Assembly (NCBI GenBank): GCA_007449985.2
Contig: VIIQ02000631.1
Location: 433,501-497,500, forward strand
DNA: 64,000 nt
Reading direction: 5' to 3'
DNA from: Desmodesmus armatus
Taxonomy: Eukaryota; Chlorophyta; Chlorophyceae; Sphaeropleales; Scenedesmaceae
Below are positions 23,973 through 34,923 of this stretch, piece by piece. The first letter of the stretch is position 1; each line of letters begins with the position of its first letter. Made by a program: the position numbers and the translations under genes. Under the pieces are notes generated by a model that made no database searches, was not told where the DNA came from, and worked only from the letters and a program-made list of their open reading frames with translations.

Positions 23973-25546
23973 CAGTTACGATCAGTGCAATGCAGCAGCA
24001 GACATGGAAAAGAAAAGACCTGCACCTGGGGGTGTCGTGGCGCTTGCTCGGGGTGGGGGTGTCAGGGGGAGCAGCGGTGGGTTGTTGGATGGTTGCAGTT
24101 GAGTTGGAATGATGCGGACAGGTTTCTGTCATTGTCAGCATGTAACATCAACAGACCTGGAGTGTGGCTGCAAACACTCGGATTGCTGCACCAACATCAG
24201 GTCAGCATGGAATCAGTGCAAAGCCGTGCAGGTCGATTTTTGACTGTGTAGCTTCACTTCTTCTCAAAGTACCACATGACCACCTTTGGAGCGCCAATCA
24301 CCGGCAACTCTACGCACCAATCAAAGCGTTCATGTTGGCTGCAGAACCGGCCCTCTACATGGACCCACTGCCCACACGTGCAGGCACAACATTGCGTGTG
24401 CACAGTGTTGCAGGACTCCCTGATCACATCCGCTCATGTATGGTGTGGCCTGATATGCATGGAGTCACGGATGCCAGTGCAACAAAGAGTGTGCCAAGAC
24501 ACCATGACACAGTCAGCCATCTTGGCTGGATCTCCCAAGCAGCTCCCAAACACACCAACCTGCAGGCTATCACACACCTGCAAGTAGCCATTGCAGGAAT
24601 GCACATCATGGCATTTCGACCACCTGGCCACACAACATGCTCATCCTGTCACCAAACCTGCTAAGGACCCCCCCACCACCACCACCACTGCGATGCTGCG
24701 TCCCTGCGTCCACCACACGCAGGCTTGTGGGAACTGGGAAAGCTGCAACAGCAGGCAGCCCTGGGTTAATATGTATAGTGTACACCTGTTGATACAGTTG
24801 GCAAGATGCAACGCAACCGCTGCCACGCGGTCATGCACTCGCCAGCACATGCCAAGAGAGGCACCCCCTACCCCCCCCCACACACACACACCCCAAGCTG
24901 CACCACTGCCAACCGAGGCAGCCCCCCCCCCCCACCCTTGAGACCCCCAAGTTGCATCAGTGCCATGGATTGAGCAACCGCGGCTGGTGCCCTGCATGCG
25001 CACCAGCCGCCTAACAGCAGCGCAGCTTCTGCAGCTGCCGCCTGTCTGTGTACAAAGGTGATACATGCGGCTTGCTGCAGCCGCAACTCAGTCAGGTGGT
25101 ACGCAGCAATCACAACGCAACAATGAGCTCCAACGCCAAACCCAACAACAACCAGCGGGACAACAACCAGCAAAATCCCCAACCCTGACATCAACCCCTG
25201 GTGAGGGGCCCTTACACGCACCTCGGTCAGCCAACAGGGATGCAACACGCCACCCCTGGCAGGGATGCAACACACAACCACAACAAAACCTGGCAACGGG
25301 GGGCTGTTGCAGCCCAGCAGCTATGCAGTGCCACAGGGTTGATCAACAAAGCACAACACCACAACAACACTATGCAGCATACAGCATGTCTCCTACTACC
25401 TCCCAGCCTGCCAAGCAAGGTTCTAGACTGCGAGGGCAGTCGTCCTGAGAACCGCTGCCACAGTCACAACCGGGCACACCATCTGTAGACTACATGATTG
25501 TAGCACCAACCAGTCACTAAGTACGTGACGCGAACAAGCAGGTCCT
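23973..25546. other. Intergenic between convergent RNF10-like and thioredoxin-like genes
   Basis: About 1.57 kb shared by two 3' ends. No conserved coding frame seen. It contains C-rich runs (around 24870-24935) and short CAACA-rich stretches, with no larger organised repeat. Confidence 0.55.
24141..24145 (+). terminator. Candidate poly(A) signal TGTAA for the RNF10-like gene
   Basis: TGTAA, the chlorophyte-type polyadenylation motif, lies ~170 bases past the stop codon at 23972. A 5-mer occurs often by chance, so this rests mainly on position. Confidence 0.35.
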
Positions 25547-27718
25547 TCAGGAGCGTGCTCCAGGTGCCTTCTCAAACACGATCTGCCTGAACACCGCCTT
25601 CATGTTTTGCAGGTCCTGCTGCATGGTGGCACGCAGCTGCACAGCAGCGGCAACGGGACAGATGTCAGCAGCAAGAGCAGGCAGCAATGCGTCAGTCGCA
25701 CAGCTCAATGAACACACAAACACGGCACAAGAGCAAGCATGGCAAGGCTGTGAATGCAGCATGCTTACCAGTACAAAAGACAAGCACCCTGCAGCATGCT
25801 TACCAGTACAAAAGGCAAGCACCCTGCAAACTAGGCCAAGAAGCACAGCATCAGCTTGTGCAGGGAAGGGGTGACACAAGTGTGCACACATGCTGGCGTC
25901 ACTCACCGACGAGTAGTTCTCTCCCATCCTCCTGACATCATGCATGGTGATCTTCTTCACCTGCAGGACAGCAAGCCATGAGGCGACAGAGAGGACTCCT
26001 GTCGGACATCAGCCCCAGTACAAGACTCCAAAAGGGGCTTGTCAGCGTGGCCTTGCATTTTTGCCACCCAATGCCATCACATGTGCCCCTACACCACCCA
26101 GCACATCCATGTGCTGTCACTTGTTGGGACCACGAACAGGCATGCCCCTTGTGTTTCAGACCAGACACAAACCAGTCCACTGTGCTGGTGCAAGCTGAGC
26201 CATGTGGGCAAGCTAAAGACTTGAGTCCTTCACAATCAGGCAGCTGAGAGCTGTCCTTACCACAGCTCCCTCGTCATAGAAGTAGATGGTGGGCACCACC
26301 CTGATCTTGTGCCACACAGAAATGTCAGACCTGTGGCACACACACAAAGGTGGTCTGAGGTGAAAAAATGCAGGCACGTGTGCCTGCAGCTGCTCACCGT
26401 ACTGCATTGCAAGCCAGTGCTCTATATCTCCGGTGACACGCACTGCCAACAGCTGCATGCTGCAGGGCACATTCGCTTGCCACCAAGACCTGCCAACCTG
26501 TGCAGGTGCTGCAGCACTTTTCACAACCCAACCCCAACCCGTCTTGGGTGTGCAGACTGAGCACACCATAGCTGAGGTTGTTGCTGGCACTGGCAGCTCC
26601 ATTCCACACGGAGACAGCAGTGCGCTGATACACCATGTCATGCCGTGCCTGCTCAGACTGCACGAGATAGGAATAAGCTGTTGCGCATTGACTGAGCCAA
26701 GGGAGGCACAGACCATACCACAGCATGGATGCTTCACTAATTACGGACGCAGGAACAGCTGTCTCCATGATGACCAATCCTCAAACGTGTTGCATGCCCC
26801 TCTGACATCACGCTGATGACACAGTGCTGTATCCAGATCAACAGCCCTGCAAGCAAACATTAGGCCTACATCCCAACCAGCCCCTCCCTAAGGGTCCTGC
26901 AAGCATGCTGCTGAACTTACCAGCTGTCAAAGTCATCAATCAGGTTGTGACGAGCAAACACAGCCCTGACTTGCTGCGACTTAGCCTGCAAGGCCACAAA
27001 AAGCAGCAGTCAGCAGGCACCACACATTATGATTGCATGGCGTCACAAGTAAACGTCTTCTACTGACACGGTGTTGGCCAGGCTGGCGCAGTCAGTGCCA
27101 TGGGTCAAAACACTCTTGCCAGTGCTGAATCCTTGACAAATTCGTCCGGCACCATAACAACTTACGCAACTGCATGTTTGTGGTGACTGCTGTAGGCTTG
27201 TTCAGGCTGCGCACCTCCTGGCACAGCTGCTCAAAATCCTTCAGCAGCTCCTTGCAGACCCCACATGACCGGGTGTGGAAGAACACCACCAGCAGGGAGC
27301 TGCCTGCTTTGTCCACGACCGATTCAAGGTGCTCAAGGTCTTGAATATCCATCACCTTGCCTAGAACAGCTCCTTGCTTCATCATTTCTGCAATCAAGGC
27401 ACCACAGATACCAACGGGTAGGTGTCACAAGAGTACATCCAGCTGCTGCTGTGCTGTGGCTTCCCAATGAAATCAACAATCCAGCTATGGCCCACCATCA
27501 CGCTCTTGCTGCCGCTTCCATGCCAGCTCTAGGTGCTGCCGTCTGTCGATGTGAAGGGCATGTACTGTCTGTATGTGGTGTCTGCTCCAGTGGCTGTGGC
27601 TGTGCTGTGGCCTATGTGGGATGGCTGCAGGTGGTGCCCACACATGGTGCCTGATAGGATTCACTGGCTGCTGGTGCTGCTGGTGCAAGGCACCACCAGC
27701 AGACGAGGACAGCTGCAT
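25547..27718 (-). CDS. Thioredoxin-like protein with a CGVC active site
   Basis: Six exons, complement: 27496-27718, 27215-27387, 26921-26985, 26261-26330, 25907-25960, 25547-25636; all in phase, 224 aa from the Met at 27718. The thioredoxin fold is shown by LLVVFFHTRSCGVCK (redox cysteines C116 and C119) and the cis-Pro strand IRVVPTIYFYDEGAVV (P167). The C-terminal helix ends FEKAPGARS. A CGxC centre instead of WCGPC resembles plant atypical (ACHT-type) plastid thioredoxins, but the assignment is tentative. Exon 1 is Gln/His-rich and could be a transit peptide; the frame stays open upstream, with Met codons at 27877 and 27940, so the start and the exon 1/2 junction are the least certain parts. 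It shares a short 5' intergenic region with SEC11. Confidence 0.75.
25762..25830 (+). repeat. Two-copy 36-bp tandem repeat in a thioredoxin-like intron
   Basis: GCATGCTTACCAGTACAAAA followed by (A/G)GCAAGCACCCTGCA repeats with a 36-base period inside the last intron (25637-25906). The two copies differ by one base. Confidence 0.75.
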
Positions 27719-28020
27719 TGTGTGACTGGTGCTGACAACGACGCTGACGAGGCGTGTGGCGTATGGTAAGTGTAAACCACTCAGGACAGGTTTGAACGTA
27801 AGCAGGAGAATGGGGTTGATCAGAGCGTTGCAGCGCGAACAAACCTCACTCTTCTTGCGACGGTTACCAGCTGTCATTTTTGGACACGATCCGACACCGC
27901 TTTCATTGACGCTCTCTCCAGCAGTTTTGTTCACCAACAAGACAGAAGCCTGAACACAGGTTCAAGCACAAGCACGAGCATCAGTATTTGGTTGAAGCAG
28001 TTGGTGGCGTGATCTGTGCA
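27719..28020. promoter_or_regulatory. Bidirectional promoter region, thioredoxin-like gene / SEC11
   Basis: Only ~300 bases (or ~80 if the longer thioredoxin-like N-terminus is used) separate the two divergent start codons. Both genes must share or interleave their promoters here. No TATA box was identified. Confidence 0.5.
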
Positions 28021-29892
28021 ATGATCGATTACATCAAGAAGGAATGGAACAGCATGGTGTCAGAAATCCGCAGAATGAAGAAGAGGCAGCTCCTAGGGTC
28101 CGCAGTGAACCTAGGTGAGACAGCTTGGTCCAGCAAGCGGCACGCTTGATCAGCCCAACCCCCAGGCCCACCGTTACCCTTGGCTTACTGCAGGGCTGGT
28201 GGTAACGTCTGCACTAATCATCTGGAAGACACTCATGCTGCTGACGGGCAGTGAGTCGCCGGTACGTGTAACGCAGCCCAATGAGTTCTGCACAAGCACC
28301 TGCCAAGTGTGGTATGACCAGCTTGTGCACCATACATCGGTGCTGGTCGCGGAGAGCTTGCTCAAGCGGCAGCAGAGCAGCAACAAAATGACTGGGTCAG
28401 CCCAAAGCTCCCTTTCACCAACTGCTGTGTTGTTGCAGGTGGTGGTGGTGCTCAGTGGTAGCATGGAGCCTGGCTTCCAGCGAGGTGACATCCTGTTCCT
28501 CAACATGGGTACAGCACCAGTGCGCACAGGTGCGCAACTTCCCTGTATCCGCTGCGCATGGCAAGGACTTAAGCGCTGTCTGATATTCCCAGAATAATTG
28601 CCAGGTAGCTGCAGCTGCAGATGCTGCTTGCGGCAGGGGCCAATGCCTGTGAGGTCAGACAGCCCAGTACAGTGCACACACAGCAGCTGCTCGTGTGGTT
28701 AGCTTACAGCTGCCTGCCATGCCAGGCTGGTCAATCTTTGCTGTTCAGCACACATGAATATCATCAGCCACAATGATGCTCCAGGCAGCGTTCATACGGC
28801 AGCCAGCGTTACTACGGTCAACCTGCTTGCTGCCCTGCAGGAGAGGTGGTGGTGTTCAACATCAACGGCAGGGACATTCCCATCGTGCACAGAGTCATCA
28901 AGGTGCACGAACGTGCAAATGAAAACCACCTTGACATCCTGACGAAGGTGGGTTTGCCTGCGCTCCATGCAAAGCCGTGCACTTGCAGTCACATCCTTGG
29001 GAAGTGTGTGCGTGTGTCATGCTACACCACGCCCTGAGGTTTTGCAGGCTAACAGCAGTTGCCTTGCAACTGCACTGTCCGTGGCACAGCTAGCACTGTC
29101 CATTGCACAGCTAGTACTCACATTCAAGGGCCAGATCTGCACGTTCCATCACAACTGAAGATGGTCAGGCTGGCACCGTTTGCTTTCTGGTGTGGTATTA
29201 TCGCCATAGTTGCTGACGTCACTTTTGGTGTGATACTGCCGTTAGAGCAGTGTCGCTTGCTGCCTCAGCATGTTGTAAGCCATTTTGAAACGGCCCTGGA
29301 TCGCCTGGCATAGTGGTTTCAATCGCTGTGCCGGCGGCTGCCCCTTTGCTGTGCAGGGTGACAACAACTATGGCGATGACAGGCTGCTGTATGCACGGGG
29401 CCAGGAGTGGCTGCACATGAACCACATCATGGGGCGGGCAGTTGGGTGAGTGCAGCTGGGATGCAAATGGTGTGGCAGCAGTTGCCATTGATGTGACTGC
29501 ATGTGGTCATCCAATCAGCGAACTATATTACTGCTACTCTGCTGTCCGTTTACACATGGTGGGTGTATGCATACAGCATGGAGACCATGTGTGCGTGCAG
29601 GGGTATAGGCCATGCCTTATGGTGTGTGTAAGCCCAACTCTGCAGCAGTACCAGCCGCCAAAGCTGCTGCAACAGCGCCCCGGCATGGTGCATGTGCACC
29701 AAGGGCGCGGTGTCTTGACCCTATGACACTGCCCTTTTGCGCTCCTGAGTCAAGTTCCTGTTGTCTGCTGTCTGCGTGCCTAGGTTCCTGCCGTATGTCG
29801 GCATGGTGACCATCATCATGAATGACTACCCGATGCTGAAGTATGGATTGATAGCAGTGCTGGCAGTCCTGGTCATCACCAGCAAAGAGTGA
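28021..29892 (+). CDS. SEC11: Signal peptidase complex catalytic subunit SEC11
   Basis: Six exons: 28021-28114, 28194-28261, 28439-28529, 28841-28947, 29357-29445, 29784-29892; all in phase, 185 aa, the usual SEC11 length. It is the ER membrane serine protease that removes signal peptides from secretory proteins. The N-terminus is cytosolic and basic ([13 protein letters not shown]), followed by one membrane helix ([20 protein letters not shown]). Catalytic residues are in the family motifs: Ser62 in [15 protein letters not shown], His101 in [12 protein letters not shown] and Asp residues in [13 protein letters not shown] (Asp122, Asp128). The C-terminus is a second hydrophobic segment ([13 protein letters not shown]) ending SKE. 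All expected boxes are present and nothing is missing. Confidence 0.96.
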
Positions 29893-30641
29893 AGGACAGG
29901 GGGTCTGTTGAGGTTGAGAAGCAGCCCGTGTGTCACCAAACGTTGAGCAGTGAGGGTTCATTGGCATGTAACTCTCTTTCTGGTCAGGTCATGTAGGGGC
30001 ACAAGCAGGCACATACGGTAATGCGAAGCACTGCCCTGCTGAACAGGTTCACCACCAACATCCACACAACACCAGTGCAGTTGCACCCATCCATGTTGCT
30101 GTAGTCTCGTAGTCAACACTGACCTGCCAGTGTCAAAAGTTCACTGTAAACTGCCTGTGCACTTGGGGTTGGGGCTGAAGCTCGTGTAGCTTCAGCTGCA
30201 CATGCACATGCATCACTATCCACTTTTCGTTGACAGACACGGCAGCTTCAGCCTCTGCTATCTACTACACCACACTTGGGGTTGCCGAGGGTTGTTGCCC
30301 TTGCACGCAGTGAGTGCAGGGGAGACAGGGACAGGAGCAAGGGGCAGTCTGTCAGCTGCACTGGCATGCCACCAGCAGCTCATTGCCTGAATCAACATGT
30401 AACACCGCGTGTTGTTCGGCATCAGTCGACTTTTTCCACATGAAAACTGCTTTTTGAACCGCCTTGAAACCTGCGGTTGCTTTGGGATGCTGGGATGCGT
30501 CAGCATTGCTGAGCATTTGCGTGGTTCATCCATTTCATCATCAATGCTTCCATCGTCATCAACATCCTTATCTTTGGACAATGACAGCAAAGTGTCGGAA
30601 AGGCACCAGCACCCGCCAGCAATAGTCTTGTTGCTGATGGG
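29893..30641. other. Intergenic between SEC11 and the SIM/RNase H gene
   Basis: About 750 bases between two plus-strand genes: SEC11 3' UTR on the left and the next gene's promoter and 5' UTR on the right. No coding features recognised. Confidence 0.5.
29967..29971 (+). terminator. Candidate poly(A) signal TGTAA for SEC11
   Basis: TGTAA 75 bases after the SEC11 stop codon; motif and distance fit chlorophyte 3' ends, but a 5-mer is weak evidence. Confidence 0.4.
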
Positions 30642-33600
30642 ATGGTGAAGTTCGTGAAGAAGGAACGATCTGGGGTGCCAGACTCCGATCCAGCGCCCAA
30701 CAGGGGCAGGAACAGGCAAGCAGCAGCAGCCTGGAAGTGGGTTGAGGACGACAGCAGCAGTGGGGAGGATGCAGGGGATGTTCCTGGGCGCCCAAAAGCA
30801 GCAGCAGCTGCTGCTGGCCCTGTCAGGCCAAGGGTCAGGGCACCAGCAGCTCCAGCAGCAACAGCTGCAGGACAGCCACCTCCAGCACGTGCACCAGCAC
30901 CACCACCAGCATCAGGTGTCATGGCGTGGTTTGTGTCTGACGTCAGCAGCAGCGAGAGTGATGCAGAGGAGGATGAGGTTTCTGATGACCAGCAGACCGA
31001 GTCCAATGACAACCCAGAGACTGGGGGCAACGGGGACCATGAGACTGAATGCATCGAGCTGCTTGATGACGATGAAGATGATGACATAGAGGCTATCGAG
31101 ATCCTGAGCTCTGACCTGGAGGACGATGATGTGGTGTTTCAGGTATGTACAAGAGGGGGCACTGGTGCATAGGGGTGTACGGATGTTCAGCAGCCAACAG
31201 TTATACACAGCGAACCCGTCCTGCAGGTGTGCAGGTGTGCTGACCCGTCAGTTGATGTCAAGGTGTCAGCACTTTTGTGTGGTGTTGCGGCATTCAGACT
31301 TGCTCTGCTTCCTGCCAGTAGCATAGGAGAGATCGGCAGGGCTGCACTTGGTGCCGCAAACCACCACACCCACATCCAATCGCTGTCGCCCTGCTGCTTT
31401 CCTGCACCCTCTCCTGTCCTGCACCCGCCCCTGCACCGCACCTTTCCACCCCTGCAGGGTGTAACATACTTCGAGAAAGCAGGATCCAGCGGCCCGCAGC
31501 AGCCAGTGCAGCCACCTCTGTACCAGGTCGGGCATGTGTCGCCAATCGGCAGCCTGCATGCACCGGCAGCAGCTGCAGCAGCCCGCTCGCATGCTGGAGC
31601 CGCAGCCTCGGCAGCTCTCGCTGCAAAGCTGCGCTCGGCAGCGGCAGCGGCAGCAGCTGCTGCTGCAGGAAGCTCGTGCGCGGCAGCGGCAGCGGCAGCA
31701 GCAGCTGCTGCAGTCCCTCTGCCAGATGACAGCCCACCCCGCAAGAAGCTGCGGCGCTGCTCTGTGCTGGACCTCTGCGGCAGCGAGGTGGTGGCATACC
31801 AGGAGGAGCTCGCAAGCCAGCGGGACGTGTACAACATGTATGTGGACGGCAGCCACAGGCCGCACTGGCCCAGCACGCTGCAGATGTCGGCAGGCGGCTT
31901 TGCGCGCTGCCCGCCGCACTGCGCCCAGCGCACAGCTACCTGGTTCAACTTCAGCCTGCTGCTGGTGGGTGGTGCCCGCGGCTCTATGCCTGCGGAGCTG
32001 GGTGCGATCTACATCGGGTGTGCGAAGCTGCAGCAGGCGATCGCAGCAGGCACCCTGGATGCAGCGAGCAGTGAGGTGCACATGCACACAGATTGCCAGG
32101 GGGCGGCAAACATGCTGAAGCGCAAGGGGGCGCGGGTGCCAAAGGGGCTGGGGCCTCTCATCTCAGGTGGGACCTACTGGCACGCACTGCTGCTGCATGT
32201 TTGTTGATGGGGTGGGCGTCAAGGATTGGGTGTAGCAGCGGGCCTCTAGGTGCTTATGTCATGGGTGGCAGCCAACCATACCTCTTCCTGTGTATCTGGG
32301 CATCTTTCTCGCCTACAGCTAGACCAGTTCAAAATCTCTGCTGCTCTGCCTGCTGTGGCCTGTTTTGCTTCCCCATCCCCAGTCCAATCGTGCAACCCTG
32401 CCTGACAGCTGCACCTCCACCCCCAACCCCACCTGTCCCCATGCGGCGCTTGCCCTGCCCATCCTGCATCTCGTGTCCTAGCTTGCCCTGCTCAATCCTG
32501 CAACCCTACTCCCCCTTCCTGCTGCCCCCGCCTCCCCATACCCCTGCTGCCCCGCAGGCATCAAGGCGCGGCTGAAGCAGCTCAAGCAGCACATGCCGGT
32601 GCGCCTGAGGTGGGTGAAGGGCCACCAGAAGGGCGCCCCTACGGAGCACGGCTCAGGCAACGACCAGGCACACAACCGCGCGCAGCCAAACAGCCTGGAA
32701 GGTGCAGAGCAGATGCCCACGGGCCCGCGCGGCGAGGTGGAGCCTGATGAGGTGGGCCTGAAAGCCGTCTGGGATCTGTTTGTGGTTGTGCGGAACGACG
32801 TCAAGCAGCAGCGGAAGTTCCGGCACAAGGAAGAGAAGGTGTCACAGCTGCTGCACGCGCAGCTCAAGCGCAGCGGCAAAAAGGGCAAGAAGTTGCCTAA
32901 GCTGCTCAAGCGCCTCACAGCAGCGTCGAAGGCATCAGACCGGCACCAGGCTCGGCAGCAGGGGCCACAGCATCGGGCACAGGGCGCTCGTGCTGGTGGG
33001 GCAATGCTTGATGCAGCAGGAGCAGGTGGCCCTCCACCAGCTGCAGCAGCAGCAGCAGGCAACTCAGCACTGTTGCATCAGCAGATGCTGATGCACACAG
33101 CAACGGCAGCAGGAGCAGCGCCCTTCGTGTTTTCTGGGCTGCAGTACACCCCAGCAGCACTGCCACCAGCAGCAGCGGCGGCGGCGGCCGCACCACGCTC
33201 ACACCCAATTGCATGGGGTGCACCAGCCTCAGGAGCAGGAGCAGTGCCAGCACCTGGCCCGCATTTGCAAGCACAGCCCCAAGCACAGCCCCCCGCCCCT
33301 CTGCTGCTGGGAACATCTGGTCCCATGTGGGCCCGCAGCCACAGTGTGCCTCCCTGGCAGCGGCAGCAGCTGAAGCCAGGTTCAGTAGCAGCAGCAGCAG
33401 CAGCGGGCCTCAGCACGGTGCCAGGTGCAGCGGCAGCAGCGGGCCCCAGCGCGTTGCCTGGTGCAGCGGCAGCGGCAGGAGGAGGCCCCACTTCACTGCC
33501 TGGTGCAGCAGCGGCAGCCGGCCCCAGCACGCTGCCTGGCAGTTCAGCAGCAGCCGTCAACACGCTGTATGTCGGTGCAGCAGCACTGCGACCCAACAGC

Positions 33601-33816
33601 CTGCCCAGTGGCGCAGCAACTGCCACAACAGTAGCCCGCAGCACGCTGCTGAGTGACCGACAGCAGTCACAGCTGGAAGCATGTGAGCTGCTACCGCCCC
33701 CATCTTCAGACTCGAGCCCAGCAGCCTCGTCTGAAAATGCAGTCGCCACGGCTCCCAAGCCTGCTGCAGTGGGTGTGTGTGCAGAGCCTGTGCAGGTCAT
33801 CTGCATTGACTGCTGA
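30642..33816 (+). CDS. SUMO-interacting-motif / RNase H-fold protein
   Basis: Three exons: 30642-31142, 31458-32166, 32558-33816; in phase, 822 aa. Exon 1 (1-167) is acidic and carries two SIM-type hydrophobic cores followed by acid: CIELLDDDEDDD (138-141 core) and AIEILSSDLEDDD (152-155 core); the C-terminus ends VQVICIDC, a third possible core. Residues ~290-450 fit an RNase H fold: YVDGSH (D297), PAELGAI (E347), HTDCQGA (D379), WVKGHQ (H426) and GNDQAHNRA. In the last motif the usual metal-binding Asp of 'AD.LA' is His442, with Asp439 three residues earlier. Between the domains is a basic patch (PPRKKLRRC, possible nuclear signal). The last ~370 residues are Ala/Pro/Gln low complexity. A role in RNA:DNA hybrid processing at SUMO-modified sites is an inference; it is not a retroelement fragment, since it is spliced and has no RT. 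Confidence 0.75.
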
Positions 33817-34923
33817 GGTGCCCCTGGTCTGCTTGTGGGGAGCATATGTGTGCTTGTGTGCATAAGAGCCTGCTTCTTTGCTGGCTAATTCCTACACCCC
33901 AAGTCATGCTTGCAGTGCTTGCCTAACACTCCTCTGTGCTGAGCAAGTACTTGCACCAAGCTCTTTGTCAATCTGTACTGTACTTTATTGCACTGTTTCC
34001 CAGCATTGGTAGTTCTTAGTCTTTTTGTTGTGGGCCCAATTTCATCAGAGGTTAAGTCTTGGCAGGCAGCAGCTGGGCAGGTAGGGAGTGGCCAGCGCTG
34101 AGAGACGCGCTCTGTCATGGTAGGCAGGTGCAGCTGGTGGTACTTGCAGGGCGTTGTGCTTGCAGGAACCCTGATCATGTGTGAGTAGCTGGCAGCCCGA
34201 TTGCTGCATGGTCACCCTGCTGAGATGAGCAGTCGCCGTGGGGGTGGTTGGGATGGGGAGGTGCGGGCATCCGTGTATGTTGGCATCTCCCGTACATGTA
34301 CACTGGGTCAGCAAGCTTGTCCCAGAGGACCCGCTGGGCTGTATGTATAATTTTGCAAGCTCTGCATGCGGCCTGCTTCTGTGGCTGCAGGCATGTTTGT
34401 GCAGTGATAGCTGCAGTCCAAGCAGTTGCCAGCATGCTTGGACTCGTACATCACTACATCACTCAGAAATGTGCTGAGGTCTTTCTGCAGGGCACATTGT
34501 GCTGGGCAAGGCTGTGCCGTGCCCTGTACGTACACGTCGGCTGCAGCACTCACGCATTGCTGCATACATGGGCCGCAACTGTGCACTGTGGTCAAGGCAC
34601 CAGATGTTGCGTTTTTCAGGGTCTGAACCAAGGACTTGTACGGACGTGTTTTTTTGTTGCATCTGCCCAGGATGATTGTAGTGTCCATGCTGCTTATGAG
34701 TTCACTGGCAAGGTTGAGGTACCAAGAAACCACCACTGCACATGCCGGTGTTTGGATTGAGGCTGTAGTGCCTGCTGTCCTCAGCAGTCCTCAGCAGTGC
34801 AACAGCAGTGTAACAGCTTGTGAGGTGCGATGCATTCAAATTCAAGTGATGCCCGTGTGGGGATAGGATGCATTCCTGGCTGAAACCGTCCTGCAGGGTG
34901 CTTATCAAGCTCGATGTGCTGTG
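33817..34923. other. Intergenic between convergent RNase H-like and METTL5 genes
   Basis: About 1.1 kb shared by two 3' ends. Open frames up to 170 codons on either strand lack domain-like composition. No repeats beyond short local ones. Confidence 0.5.

Noticed and set aside
22955..24025. Large antisense frames rich in Ala, Pro and Leu opposite the RNF10-like last exon
   Set aside because: They mirror GC-rich, CAG-repeat coding sequence on the plus strand and contain no domain.
26213..26737. 174-codon minus-strand frame ending in a thioredoxin strand
   Set aside because: Only its last third is the real exon (26261-26330); the rest is intron, shown by a clean acceptor before SDISVWHK.
31187..32087. 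Minus-strand frames of 170-270 codons opposite the RNase H-like exon
   Set aside because: Shadow of the poly-Ala/Gln repeat; the plus-strand frame has conserved RNase H motifs and consistent splice phases.
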